Positions 1 to 9,740 of a stretch of DNA of 64,000 nt are shown one piece after another; position 1 is the stretch's first letter; each line of letters opens with the position of its first letter. The position numbers and the translations under genes were made by a program. The notes below the pieces were generated by a model. That model did not search any database. It was not told the origin of the DNA and saw nothing but the letters and a program-made list of their open reading frames with translations. The stretch is from contig NZ_PJIQ01000003.1 of the NCBI RefSeq assembly GCF_002929745.1, positions 62,001 through 126,000 on the forward strand, given 5' to 3'. The DNA comes from Arthrobacter sp. B1805. Lineage in GTDB: Bacteria > Actinomycetota > Actinomycetes > Actinomycetales > Micrococcaceae.

Positions 1-1265
1 GGCATCCATGGCTGGTAGATGCTGGCATTGGTGGTGCCCGTTGCGGCGGTGGTGTCCGTTGCCACCGCCTGCCCAGGGCGAACCGGTTCGAAGTCCTTCA
101 CGCGATCGCTCGCCTGTTCAATCTCCGAAACGGGCAGATGGACATTGGACAGTGGAGCAGTGGGTCCTTCTTGTTGGGGTACGCCCAACTGGGCGTCGGT
201 TCCCTGAGCAGCCGGATCACCGTCAGGCTCCTCGGACGCAATTTCGGACCCGTCAGCGATGCCCTGCTGTGCAGACGCCATCGCGGCACGAAGGCGCTCA
301 ATCACCGCAGCGGAACCGACCAGCCATTCCGGGAGCCAGACCCGTTCCACGGCCGGCCAGCGGAGCATCCGTGACAGGACATCGGAAGGCAGTCCGTCCC
401 GGTCCCCCACAGTTGCACGGGCAGCCCATGCTGGCGAATCCAGCAACACTGCCATCAGCGGCCGCTCCGGCTCGTCCGCGGTCGCGACGCTGATGTCCAC
501 CTTGAAGTCCGACAGACCGACGTCCGTGGTGACAGCAAATCCCTGCTCACGGAGCGCCGTGGCGATCTGCTCTCGGTGGCGGTCGATTGCAGGCTTTCGG
601 CGTCCATCGAACGGCAGTGCACTTGGCCCGTGAGCCGCGATCTCCAGGTAGCTTCGGAGGTGCTTGACCCCGACAGACGACGTCTCCTCCGCTCGGAGGT
701 CGGCCGGATCGAAACTGGAGAACACGATCACCTGGCGCCGGGCACGGGTGACGGCGACATTGAGTCGACGCTCCCCGCCGCTACGGTTCAGCGGACCGAA
801 GTTCAGCGGGAGGTACCCACGGTCATTCTTGCTGAACCCCGTGGAGAACAGGATGGTGTCCCGCTCGTCGCCCTGCACGTTCTCGAGGTTCTTCACGAAC
901 AGACCATCGGCGACGTCGAGCGCGTCAGCGATGCGCGAATCCTCCGAATCACGAAGGAGCGCCTCGATGTAGGCCCGCTGCTGCAGCTTGAACGTGACGA
1001 CCCCGATAGACGGCGCTACGGCGGGCGAGGCGTCGAAGCGGCGCTTGATCTCCTCGACCACCGCGACGGCCTCAACGGGGTTGGTCCGCAGGAGTTTCCC
1101 CACCCCTGATCGGTGAAAACGGCCATCCACCCGGACAAGGTTGATGCCGTACCCTCCAGGGCCTGCACTGGCCGGTCCGTGGACCGGCGCCGGGAAGGAG
1201 GACAGCTTGTTGTCGTAGTACTGCTGATTACTGAACGCGATGAGCGATTCGTCCTGACGTCGCTC
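1..1265 (-). pseudogene. 5'-truncated DUF4011/DUF3320-type SF1 helicase with DUF559-like nuclease domain (runs off left edge)
   Basis: The minus strand reads open from 1265 to the window edge. It encodes the last part of an SF1 helicase, with NVAVTRAR (motif VI) at about 750, followed by a very-short-patch-repair/DUF559-like nuclease fold around DVGLSDFKVDIS at about 500. The tail around YQPWMP near position 5 resembles the start of DUF3320. Proteins of this architecture are normally 1500-2000 aa and occur in defence islands. Here the reading frame has an in-frame TGA at 1268-1266, just before the residues ERRQDESLIAF, where family members continue with the WHYRS-type helicase motif. All of the N-terminal domain and the Walker A motif are therefore missing. 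I read it as a dead fragment left at a recombination boundary. The 3' end lies outside the window. Confidence 0.72.
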
Positions 1266-1999
1266 TCAGCTGCCCCCAGGTAACAGTGGGTAAAATCATT
1301 GCGCTCCTCAATCAGCCTTTGTATAAATTTTTAGCCTTCTCGCTATTTCCTACACCCAAAATAAGCGAGCCCGCATCGGCATACAGCCTCTTCATCTCGC
1401 CAAGAGGAGTTACGCGATGCCCAGAAGCGGCTCATCAGGATGTGTATCGTTCCAGCGACAATTCGATGTTGCCCAACTTGTTCCTCACCCTCATACAAAT
1501 GAACAATTCTCACGACGACGCAGTCTGCGATGCGGTCCGTCACTGCGCATCTTCAAAGGAAGCCTTACCGTGTTCCCTCAGTCGTTCCAGTTTAGGACTC
1601 TCAGCTCGGACGAGTCCTGCCGATTGTCCTCTCCCTCAATGTATAAACATCGAGACGCGCGGCTTCGATGACGCTCAATATGGTCGTCACACTAAGGCTT
1701 GTACTTAGGCGTCTGCGTCATCACTGGGGCCTTCTCCTCGCCGGTGTGAACACAAGACAGCGGACTTACGCCACATCCCGCCGTTTCCTCGAACTTCCCG
1801 AGGTTGTCCACGCGCGCCGCGCATCAACATTCGGCTGCCCCTACGGACTGACCGAGGCTGGGAAGCCGCTTTGACCACCTCTCCGAGGTGGCCCTCAATC
1901 CGCAGGCCATAGCGCCACCATGAGCTGGCAGCGCGGGGCGGGGACCCCACCCTGCTTCCACCTCAACATCCAGCCGACCGCCCAGCGGTACATCGACGC
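1266..1999. other. Gene-free junction region between helicase fragment and McrBC operon
   Basis: These 730 bases separate the broken helicase from the end of the defence operon. The first part is clearly poorer in GC than the neighbours, for example around 1310-1350 with runs of T and A. Open frames here are short and have neither family motifs nor convincing ribosome binding sites. I see no transposase remnant and no clear terminal inverted repeats. Confidence 0.4.
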
Positions 2000-2821
2000 T
2001 TAGAACGGACTCCATTCCTGCAGACGGAACTCAAGCAATTCCTCCCAGGAACCTACAAGCTGTTTGGTAAGGTAGAGGTCTTTCAGGATTCCCTCCGCAT
2101 CGTCGCCGCTCACATCGCCGAGCAGTGCCCGCGTGTTCGCACAAATTTGCTCACCGGCTTGCCTTACATCGAGTGGCGGTAGGTAATCCGGCCAGCGCAT
2201 GTGATCGAGGTCGAATCGCATTCCGCAGTCCTCCCCCTCCAGGGATAGTGAAAAGTCAGCACTCACCCATGGACTCTCGGCGATCCATTCGTAGGGACAG
2301 CGTTCATGCAGGTCTTCGTGGCCAAGGTATTCGTCGTAGCCTTCCTCCACGACGCGCGCGTACTGGGGGCACTTACCGTACGCCTGCACGTACTCAACGA
2401 GCCATGAGAGCCGCTGGCCAAGGTCATCTTCCGGTCTTGAGGCGCGATATCCTGTTCCTTCGACGCCGGCAATAAGCTCATCCGGCATCAGTATTGGATC
2501 GCCCGGCACTGCGCCTGTAAGGTCCTGGAGAAGCTTGAGCTGAGTTCCGGCAACGCCGCTAAGAGGTAACAATGCCAATGCCAGCAACTCCACCGCGAGA
2601 AGCGACACTTCGCGGCTGCACCCTGCCAAGCTTTCAGCAAAATGGAACTCAAAGTCGTCACTATGCTGCCCATCCCATATCGCTTTACCGAGCTCATAAG
2701 CGGCGCTGTCTGACCAGGTTCTCGTATCCCCGTCCAAACCAGAAGATATGGCGTATGCGTCGCTCGGCAATATGAAAGATGCTAGTTCAGCAATCCGGCG
2801 AGAACAATCTTCGTCAACCAC
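2000..2821 (-). CDS. Stand-alone McrB N-terminal-like protein (273 aa), paralogue of the adjacent McrB residues 290-495
   Basis: This is the last gene of the defence operon, starting 9 bp after the mcrC-like stop. It has no catalytic motif that I recognise. Read by eye against the McrB-like protein encoded at 4072-7122, it matches residues 290-495 in order. The shared landmarks are an LAG.SR segment followed by LLA.ELL, a VPG.P segment followed by a glycine-ended E.TG, a WL...Q helix, an acidic stretch leading to WP.YL.P, an IxKDL motif and a final LxEW. It is therefore a detached sensor or interaction domain of McrB, possibly a modulator of the complex. Function is unknown. There is no signal peptide and no membrane segment. 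Confidence 0.75.
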   Translation of the reverse strand: MVDEDCSRRIAELASFILPSDAYAISSGLDGDTRTWSDSAAYELGKAIWDGQHSDDFEFHFAESLAGCSREVSLLAVELLALALLPLSGVAGTQLKLLQDLTGAVPGDPILMPDELIAGVEGTGYRASRPEDDLGQRLSWLVEYVQAYGKCPQYARVVEEGYDEYLGHEDLHERCPYEWIAESPWVSADFSLSLEGEDCGMRFDLDHMRWPDYLPPLDVRQAGEQICANTRALLGDVSGDDAEGILKDLYLTKQLVGSWEELLEFRLQEWSPF

Positions 2822-2830
2822 TGTTTCTCC

Positions 2831-4072
2831 TCACGCTGAAAGTTCTTGCCTAATCTCCAGGGCTCGCTCGGTGTGCCAAGCATCGTGGGCCGCACGAGCG
2901 AGCTCATCGACACGCTTCAGTAGCGTCTCCGGCGACTGAGAAATATCTATGGGAAACTCAACAACCGAAACGCCGGTGTTTCGCATCCTCCGTTCAAGGG
3001 GTTCACCAGGACCGGCATAAACGAGCCAGGCCCGCGATACTTCGAGAGCGGTACAGTACGCGAGCATCTGGTAGTGGTCCGCGTTGGGGTACGCGCCCGA
3101 CGGCGAAGCCGCCTTGTACTTGGCATCGAACACGAGCGCCGGCCGGCCAGCTACCGAGTGCACAATATCGACGTATATCTGCACCCGGTCGCGAGGACGT
3201 TGCGGCTCGAGCTCGTCCATAAACGCCTCGTACTGCCCCGCTGTCTCCCCCGGGAATCGATCCAAGGCCTCTCGCAACGCCGTGGTCAGGAAATCCTCGA
3301 AGACAGTAGCCATATTGACGACGAATGAAGCGACCGAATAGCGCCCCGCTCCAGCTTCTGCAGACATATTCCGCAAAATGACCTCAGAAAGACGCAGTGC
3401 TGGCACATACCGCTCGTTGATCCGAGACTCGGTCCACGACGGTAGCGGCGCTCCAAAACGCAACAGTGACACGCCATCGAGTTTCGAGTCGAGATGCGCC
3501 AGCCGCCATCGAATGGATTCCGAAAGCCTCGGGACCTGCATCATCAACCGAATAGCTGCCCTCAAGATGCGGTTCTCCGGGATGTCCGCCGTGAAGTCGT
3601 CGAATGAAACCTCAAGCGGCAACAGCATCCCCGGCCGACGTGTCATCTGATCACCAACACGTATCCGTCCACGAACGGTCCTCAACGCCTCTTCCACATG
3701 GACATACCCGCACAGAGCCCCCCGTTCCAGTGCACGTTCGCCTTGCCGAGCCACCGACTCTCCGAGCGCGGCAAACAAGTCCGTATCTTCGACTCCCTGA
3801 ACGTCATCCGGTCGGAAACCCGGACTCTTCGCGTATCCGAGCAGAAACAGCAGTCGGCTTAGCCCGACCTTCTGCTTGGGTTTCACTTCCACCAGAAGGT
3901 CTCCGACTTGCACCGCGCCCACTCTGCCGGCTGGTGTAACAAGCATGCGGTCGTTGTGAGCGGGCGCGACGGCGACAAGACCCGTCTCGCGTAACGTCGC
4001 GGCTTCCTCGGAACTAATATCGACCAAATTACCTGCGAATTGCAGCTCGTCGAGGACGATCGTGCGGATCAT
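2831..4072 (-). CDS. McrC-like nuclease subunit of a type IV restriction system
   Basis: McrC subunits bind McrB GTPase rings, stimulate GTP hydrolysis and supply the DNA nuclease. This 413-aa protein has the family's ENRIL segment at residues 166-170, and a C-terminal PD-(D/E)xK core with D302 in YVDIVH and D316-x-K318 in VFDAKYK. The start codon overlaps the stop of the McrB-like gene as TAATG, which implies coupled translation in a fixed ratio. Length fits the long McrC (LlaJI-like) family. Target specificity should come from McrB. The catalytic residues appear intact. Confidence 0.9.
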   Translation of the reverse strand: MIRTIVLDELQFAGNLVDISSEEAATLRETGLVAVAPAHNDRMLVTPAGRVGAVQVGDLLVEVKPKQKVGLSRLLFLLGYAKSPGFRPDDVQGVEDTDLFAALGESVARQGERALERGALCGYVHVEEALRTVRGRIRVGDQMTRRPGMLLPLEVSFDDFTADIPENRILRAAIRLMMQVPRLSESIRWRLAHLDSKLDGVSLLRFGAPLPSWTESRINERYVPALRLSEVILRNMSAEAGAGRYSVASFVVNMATVFEDFLTTALREALDRFPGETAGQYEAFMDELEPQRPRDRVQIYVDIVHSVAGRPALVFDAKYKAASPSGAYPNADHYQMLAYCTALEVSRAWLVYAGPGEPLERRMRNTGVSVVEFPIDISQSPETLLKRVDELARAAHDAWHTERALEIRQELSA

Positions 4073-7000
4073 TAGAATTGTGCGCCCGGTTGCCTGAAAG
4101 CTGGGTCGCCGGCCTTCTCCTGGAGGTCCTCTCCCGGCCTGCGGTCAAGCTCCGGATTCCCGCCTTCCGCTGACGGTTCGGCGGCAAACGCCAAATCTAC
4201 CGGTCCGGTTTCCGGCGCGGACTTGCGGAGCATCGCTTGCAGGCCGAATTTCTCACGAACCTTGTCCCGGTTGAGCCGCCCGTAGTACTGCTCCTCCAAC
4301 AATGGGAGAAGTTCGTACTTCCAAATCTCTTCCAGCCCTTGGTCAGTCTCGGCATGGGATTTCATGAAGTAGGACGGGCCGATCATCAGGTCCCGGTTGC
4401 CAGCTTCCAGCGATATTTCCCTGTTCAAGGCGTTGAGAAGGTCCGCTCTCAGCCGGGGCTTGCCATCGGCGTCGAGGAACCGTTCAAGCATCCCGGAAAT
4501 CATGCCCTCCTGCGGATGAAGTTCCACAAAAGCGAACCGACGGCGAATAGCTGCGTCCACCATGGCAATCGAGCGGTCCGACGTGTTCATCGTGCCAATG
4601 ATGAACAAATTCGGCGGCAGCACGAACGTCTTCTCAGGGTTGTATTGCAGGTTAATTCCCTGGTCTCGGTACTCAAGGAGAAAGTAGAGTTCACCGAAGA
4701 TCTTGGCCAGGTTGCCCCGGTTCATCTCATCGATGATTAGGAAATACGGCTTATCCCGATTCCCGTCCAGCGATGCCTCGGCGGCGATCCGGCGCAACGG
4801 ACCGGGCTCCAGACTGAATCCCACCGAATCACCGTTCGTCTGCGCCGGCCGATAACCCTCGAAGAAGTCCTCATAAGCGTACGACGGATGAAATTGCACG
4901 GTCTTGACGTGGTCACCGTGCTCTTCACCAGCGAGGTAGCGCGCGATCTTTCCGGCAAGGTAGGTCTTACCCGTTCCAGGCGGTCCATAGAACACGATCT
5001 GCTGCCGCGTCTGCAGGAGCCGAACGACCTCCTGCAGGCTCTCCAGATCGACGTGGAGTTTTGCCGCCAACTCGGTCGAGGCCGGGCGAAGTTGAGGTAC
5101 GACGGCGGGTTGCGGCTTGGCGGCAGGCTCCTCCTCAGTGCCTGGTTCAGTCGGATCTTCCTCGGAGTACCAGTCGCTGATGGCAGATAGCCCGTCGGTG
5201 AGATCGACTACGGAGCCCTGTTCCTCTAACAGACGCGGTAACGGCGCGGTCAAATCAGCGTTGCTGATCGGCGCCTTGCGCCAGGCCACGCTCCGCCGCA
5301 GCCGCGACGTCTCGTCATCGACATATTCCGCTGCGCCGGTCACTACACCCAAATGAAGCCTGTTCTCAAACTGGGTGAGGACGAAATCGTCCACCTTCAT
5401 CTGGCTGAGGAAGCGGTAGTACTCGTGCGCGCGAGCTTTGCGTTCGGAGTAGTCGATGTGTTGGTATCCCGTGTTTACGGCGGCTTGGATCTCATCGAAG
5501 CTGGCGCCGGGCGCTGGCGATCCTAGGTGCTGAGCGCGGGTCGACACGAAGCCGTTCGTCAGCCAAGTGTCGAGCATCGCTACCCCTGCCTGACTCTGCC
5601 GCACCAGCCATGCCCGCTGTCCTACATCCTCGCCGGGCGTCTGCCATTCGCTGAGATAGGGCTCAAGGTACCACTCCACGTAGTCACTAGAATCGCCTCG
5701 CTGCGCTTGTTGTATGGCGTGAAGGTCCTTCGCGATATCCGTCTCTGACCCGCCACTTGGTCCGCCAATGATTGGAGCGAAGGCGTTGCGAATACGGATA
5801 CGGTGATCCTTCTTCACGACGGGTTGGAGGTATCCGGGCCATGCGAGGTACTCGATGCTGTAGCGGATTGTGGGCCAATCGCTCTCCACGGACTGGGTCA
5901 TCCTGATGAAAGTCCATGGATCGGCGAGGGCGGCCTCAATGAGGCTCATGGGCTGAGCAACGACGTGTTGAATGAAACGCGTGAGCCAAGCGATGTGGTC
6001 AGCGACCTGAATGTTGAAGCCGACGCCACCGTTGAACGAGCCTGTCGCTTCAAGCCCATCTTCGAGCTCAGGGGTGAGCTTCACCGGCTCACCAGGCACC
6101 CACGAGAGAACCTTCTCGATGCGGGCGATCTTGGTCGCAGGGGTGACGTTGGCCAGTGGCACCACCTGCAGATAGAGGAGCTCAGCGGCCAGGAGCACGG
6201 TGGCACGGCTAGCACCCGCCAGCTGGCGCTCAAGCTTCGCCATGAAGCTTCCCGGACCGACGTCTGTCCGGGCACTGCGGCTGCCTAGATCCGCGGCGGC
6301 CTCTGCGGTCCACGTGGTGGTGCTGTTGTCCAGCGCGGAAGGTTCACCCCGTAGTCCCGCGCCTAGGATCAGCCAAGCCGCTGTCTCAACCTCAGGAGCC
6401 TTGCTACTACCTCGCAGTAGATCCCTTTCCGTGCCCTGCGCTTTCACTTTATCTCCCCGCCATTCCCGAAAAGCCTTCGCTTCGTCGGCGTCCCAAGTGG
6501 AGTCAGGATCGACGTTGAGAACCGTCCACATAAGACCTTGGGCGTCCAGACGGCTCCGAAGTTGGATCCCGTAGTCTGGCGCTAGATGCAGCAATTGATC
6601 CATGCTTTGAAGGAAGACGGCGTAACGCTCCGAGGGTGGCCCATTGATACCGCGGTCCGCCCAGCCGACGAGTTTGAGGAAGTCCTTCGCAGTTTGGGGT
6701 TTGTAGGGCGGACACATGAGCGGATCCCGAGCGAGAAGTAGAACGGAAGCAAACATGGTTATCGCGCCGTAATGGATACGTTCTTCGTCCGCGGATCGCA
6801 ATCGATCTCCGAAGGTGCTCATCGCTCCAGGATCGGGTTCGCCAATCCATAGCACCTCAATGGCTGACCGCAGGAGGTCCGGTTTAGTCCGTGCCATAGC
6901 GGTCAGACGCATCTTGAACCACTGATCGATCAGATTAGAAGATCCGACGTCTTTCACCAGGGCTTGTGGCCACCCAGCCTCATCTGCGAGGAACAGCTGT

Positions 7001-7122
7001 CTCGTCCTGCTGAGACGTTCGGCCAGCGCGAGCTTGTAGAAGTACTCTTCGTTGTCCAAGTCGACGGATCGAGCGAAGCGGCTTGCATACGACATGAACT
7101 GTGTCCACGCTTCGCTACTCAT
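4072..7122 (-). CDS. McrB-like AAA+ GTPase with N-terminal sensor region and EVE-like reader domain
   Basis: This is the motor and recognition subunit of a type IV (McrBC) system, 1016 aa. The AAA+ domain is C-terminal: Walker A GPPGTGKT at residues 713-720, Walker B IIDEMNRGN around 796-804, and the McrB signature MNTSDRS at 845-851 followed by RRRFAF. Residues about 503-620 start AWLVRQ and end near LGVVTGAAEY, a pattern typical of EVE/PUA-like domains that read modified bases. Residues 290-495 are duplicated as the separate gene at 2000-2821. The start codon overlaps the methyltransferase stop (ATGA). It probably restricts modified or foreign DNA with the McrC-like partner. The ligand of the reader domain cannot be deduced from sequence. 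Confidence 0.9.
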   Translation of the reverse strand: MSSEAWTQFMSYASRFARSVDLDNEEYFYKLALAERLSRTRQLFLADEAGWPQALVKDVGSSNLIDQWFKMRLTAMARTKPDLLRSAIEVLWIGEPDPGAMSTFGDRLRSADEERIHYGAITMFASVLLLARDPLMCPPYKPQTAKDFLKLVGWADRGINGPPSERYAVFLQSMDQLLHLAPDYGIQLRSRLDAQGLMWTVLNVDPDSTWDADEAKAFREWRGDKVKAQGTERDLLRGSSKAPEVETAAWLILGAGLRGEPSALDNSTTTWTAEAAADLGSRSARTDVGPGSFMAKLERQLAGASRATVLLAAELLYLQVVPLANVTPATKIARIEKVLSWVPGEPVKLTPELEDGLEATGSFNGGVGFNIQVADHIAWLTRFIQHVVAQPMSLIEAALADPWTFIRMTQSVESDWPTIRYSIEYLAWPGYLQPVVKKDHRIRIRNAFAPIIGGPSGGSETDIAKDLHAIQQAQRGDSSDYVEWYLEPYLSEWQTPGEDVGQRAWLVRQSQAGVAMLDTWLTNGFVSTRAQHLGSPAPGASFDEIQAAVNTGYQHIDYSERKARAHEYYRFLSQMKVDDFVLTQFENRLHLGVVTGAAEYVDDETSRLRRSVAWRKAPISNADLTAPLPRLLEEQGSVVDLTDGLSAISDWYSEEDPTEPGTEEEPAAKPQPAVVPQLRPASTELAAKLHVDLESLQEVVRLLQTRQQIVFYGPPGTGKTYLAGKIARYLAGEEHGDHVKTVQFHPSYAYEDFFEGYRPAQTNGDSVGFSLEPGPLRRIAAEASLDGNRDKPYFLIIDEMNRGNLAKIFGELYFLLEYRDQGINLQYNPEKTFVLPPNLFIIGTMNTSDRSIAMVDAAIRRRFAFVELHPQEGMISGMLERFLDADGKPRLRADLLNALNREISLEAGNRDLMIGPSYFMKSHAETDQGLEEIWKYELLPLLEEQYYGRLNRDKVREKFGLQAMLRKSAPETGPVDLAFAAEPSAEGGNPELDRRPGEDLQEKAGDPAFRQPGAQF

Positions 7123-9674
7123 ACGATCACCTCCCGAGCAGGATGTCGCGGACCTTGTCCCGGTGGGGGGTTCAGTGTGGAAGTGTAGGGAACATCGGTG
7201 TCGAGGGCTAGCTGCATGGCGTCGTATGCCTCGAGGATCAGCCGCTTGGTTCGATATTCGCCGTATGCAGCTTCGTCCTTGCGCTTCACGATCGGGAATG
7301 TATCCATGATGTAGTCGACGTCGGAACGAGAAAGCTTGTAGAGGTGGAACATGTGTGCGTCCAACTCGACTCTCAACGCCGCCCGTCTATCACTATCCCA
7401 CCGGAACGGCTCCCCTTCGTCGCCGCAATCGGTTGCGAAATCGCTCATATCATCGGCTGTCCAAATGAGTTCCAGCACATAGTCGCGCGGATCGAGGAAG
7501 CTGTCCGCAAAGGCCTCCGGTCGGGGCACGGCGAGCTGGTTCAGGATGTATGCGCTTACGTTTGTTCCTCCTAACTTCTGGCGCATCACGTAATCAGCTA
7601 CAAACGAATTTAGAATGGCCACTAGGGACAACAGGTCAGACATGTCAGATCGCGTGAACATACACGTCATACTGTTGGCTGCGCCGCTTATGGGTAACAC
7701 AAGAGGGATCAAGGTACGTTCATCACTAGCTCTCGCGATTTTACGAAGAGCTAGAACCCAATCCCGAGTCCAGCCCCTCCTCGTCAATGCTTCACGAGCG
7801 AAGTCAGCCGCAACCCAGTACCGCGGCGTTGCAAATGATCCTCTATCCAGTGGGTCCGGTTTGTTTCCTTTTACTGATTGCCACCGATGGTTATAGGCAT
7901 GCGCCATCTTCGATTCGTAAAGTGGCACGGTCATGTCACCAGGTTGGTCCAGGAATTTCGCGCTGTCGTTAGCCATATGTATCACTTCGCCAAATGAGAC
8001 ACCCCATGGATTCCCCCCAAACCGATCAGTCTCGTCCACCAGGACCGGGACCCGACGGTAGATGCTCAGAGTGATCTCCGCGTCCCGGCGCGTTCGGAAG
8101 ATTGGGAGCGTACCCGTGTTCGGGTTGATCAGTTTGATCTCGTCAGGACTGAGTGCGAACTTCGTGCCATCAATGTGTGCCGGGTCGTGAAGGAAGAAGG
8201 CAAAAGAGGCCACTTCAGACTTCGAGAACCGGCCGGCCATCGTGAGCAGAGAGAATTTGAAGCTGCGGTGAACGCCTTCGAAGATTGGAGCGGCGTTCTC
8301 GAAGTCGTAGAGCGCCGCGATAGTGCTGCTTTCCACCAGGTCCTTGAAGAAGTACTGCGTCGTGGCGTCCGTAGCGATGCCGGTTGGCACGATGATGCCC
8401 GATCTACCGTGAGGACCTGTCAGGTTTCGAAATAGCTCCGCAAACACCGCATAGGTGTTCACATCGCCACGACCGTTGAACGGGTACCGGCCGGATAAGC
8501 GCATGCTGACACTTTGCCCTTCAGCATTGCGCTTGGCTGCGAGAAATTCTCGATGCAGAATCGGATCGTTTTCGGCAAGCTGTTTGATCAGGCGGGTACG
8601 CGCCGCCGCGTTCGGAGCTTTCGCGACTGCTTCGTTCCGGGCTGCGAAGAATTCCTGTTCCTGAAGCTTCACCCGTTCCCAGGGCGGGTTGCCCAGCACG
8701 CAGGAAAATCCGCCCGGCCAGCCCTCGGCCCCGTTTTCTCCAGCGTCGGGATCGCCAAACACTTCGGGAAATTCGAGGTGCCAGTGGAAGAAGCGGTACT
8801 CCCGGGTCAGGTTTCGGATTTTCGTTACCGTCTCCGCGAAGCCCGCTGATTCGCCCGAGTCACCGAGCTGCCTCACTACCGATGAGGTTGGCGGTTCCGG
8901 TTCACCTGCCCTCAGCGGCCAGACGAATGCAGCGCACCAGGCGTCGGCATGGAGGCGTTTCTGTTCCATCTCGTTGGAGTGGTCAAACGCCTCGTACGCC
9001 TTGGCGCGTGAGCGTGCATCCTCAACGCTTGCCACGGGCTGAACGAGTTTTTGGCGACGGTCAATCAGCTGCGCGACGCTGGCCGTGGGCGCACCAAAGC
9101 TGAACGCTTCCTGTCCCCGTCGCTCCACTTTGTTCCGCTTCTTGACCTCTGCGGAAACCTTTTTGTCATCGCCCTCAATGACGCCGAAGGCTTCGTCGGG
9201 TACGCCATTCGACAACAGTGCCGGCGTGGTTCCGAGCAGGCTATTGCCGATCTTGATTCGGGCATCAAGGAACCCGAGCGGTTTGCCTGGTTCCATAGCT
9301 TCAAGCCATAGCGAGACCTTCGCCAGTTCTGCTGCCAGGTCATTCATATCGACACCGTAGATGCAACGCTCGACCACGTCGTGAAGAGCATGCTGAATCT
9401 GCGCTGGAGTAGGCTCGTCCTCTCCGGCCCTCACTTCAGCGAGACGTCGGGCGATGCGGCGGGCTGCCGCCACCAGGAAACCTCCGGATCCAGAGGCAGG
9501 GTCGCATACCGTAAGTGCCAACAAACGTGCTTCACGATCCGCGGCGTCGACTCCACCGTCGACAGCCTCATTCAGCAGCGGGTCTAGGGTTGTATCGAGC
9601 AGGGCAGACACAAGCCGCGGTGGGGTGTAGTAGGAGCCTGTGGTTTTGCGCTCATTTCCGGACAGTCGGACCAA
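7119..9674 (-). CDS. Eco57I-type N6-adenine DNA methyltransferase, C-terminal catalytic part (downstream of an in-frame amber stop)
   Basis: This part carries the catalytic core of an N6-adenine methyltransferase: SAM motif I DPASGSGGF at residues 58-66 and catalytic motif NPPW at 329-332, with the family's HWHLEFPEVF lead-in at about 297-306. The frame is identical to that of the upstream 433-aa ORF. Only a single TAG at 9743-9741 separates them, and the codons between the TAG and this start still encode GSVYESLLELIP, the expected family sequence. The first usable start inside the frame is a TTG at 9674 with no obvious ribosome binding site. Whole-length homologues are about 1300 aa and resemble the DISARM methylase DrmMI. 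It may be expressed poorly or only by readthrough. Confidence 0.8.
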   Translation of the reverse strand: MVRLSGNERKTTGSYYTPPRLVSALLDTTLDPLLNEAVDGGVDAADREARLLALTVCDPASGSGGFLVAAARRIARRLAEVRAGEDEPTPAQIQHALHDVVERCIYGVDMNDLAAELAKVSLWLEAMEPGKPLGFLDARIKIGNSLLGTTPALLSNGVPDEAFGVIEGDDKKVSAEVKKRNKVERRGQEAFSFGAPTASVAQLIDRRQKLVQPVASVEDARSRAKAYEAFDHSNEMEQKRLHADAWCAAFVWPLRAGEPEPPTSSVVRQLGDSGESAGFAETVTKIRNLTREYRFFHWHLEFPEVFGDPDAGENGAEGWPGGFSCVLGNPPWERVKLQEQEFFAARNEAVAKAPNAAARTRLIKQLAENDPILHREFLAAKRNAEGQSVSMRLSGRYPFNGRGDVNTYAVFAELFRNLTGPHGRSGIIVPTGIATDATTQYFFKDLVESSTIAALYDFENAAPIFEGVHRSFKFSLLTMAGRFSKSEVASFAFFLHDPAHIDGTKFALSPDEIKLINPNTGTLPIFRTRRDAEITLSIYRRVPVLVDETDRFGGNPWGVSFGEVIHMANDSAKFLDQPGDMTVPLYESKMAHAYNHRWQSVKGNKPDPLDRGSFATPRYWVAADFAREALTRRGWTRDWVLALRKIARASDERTLIPLVLPISGAANSMTCMFTRSDMSDLLSLVAILNSFVADYVMRQKLGGTNVSAYILNQLAVPRPEAFADSFLDPRDYVLELIWTADDMSDFATDCGDEGEPFRWDSDRRAALRVELDAHMFHLYKLSRSDVDYIMDTFPIVKRKDEAAYGEYRTKRLILEAYDAMQLALDTDVPYTSTLNPPPGQGPRHPAREVIV

Positions 9675-9740
9675 CTCGAATGTCCGGCTTTCAGTGTCAA
9701 TGCGCGGAATAAGTTCAAGCAGCGATTCGTAGACCGAGCC

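Noticed and set aside
1286-1708. 140-codon plus-strand ORF in the junction region
   Set aside because: No family resemblance, no ribosome binding site, and high Ser/Cys content like random translation.
2125-2475. Plus-strand ORF opposite the stand-alone McrB-like gene
   Set aside because: Shadow frame rich in Arg/Pro/Ser; the minus-strand gene has clear homology.
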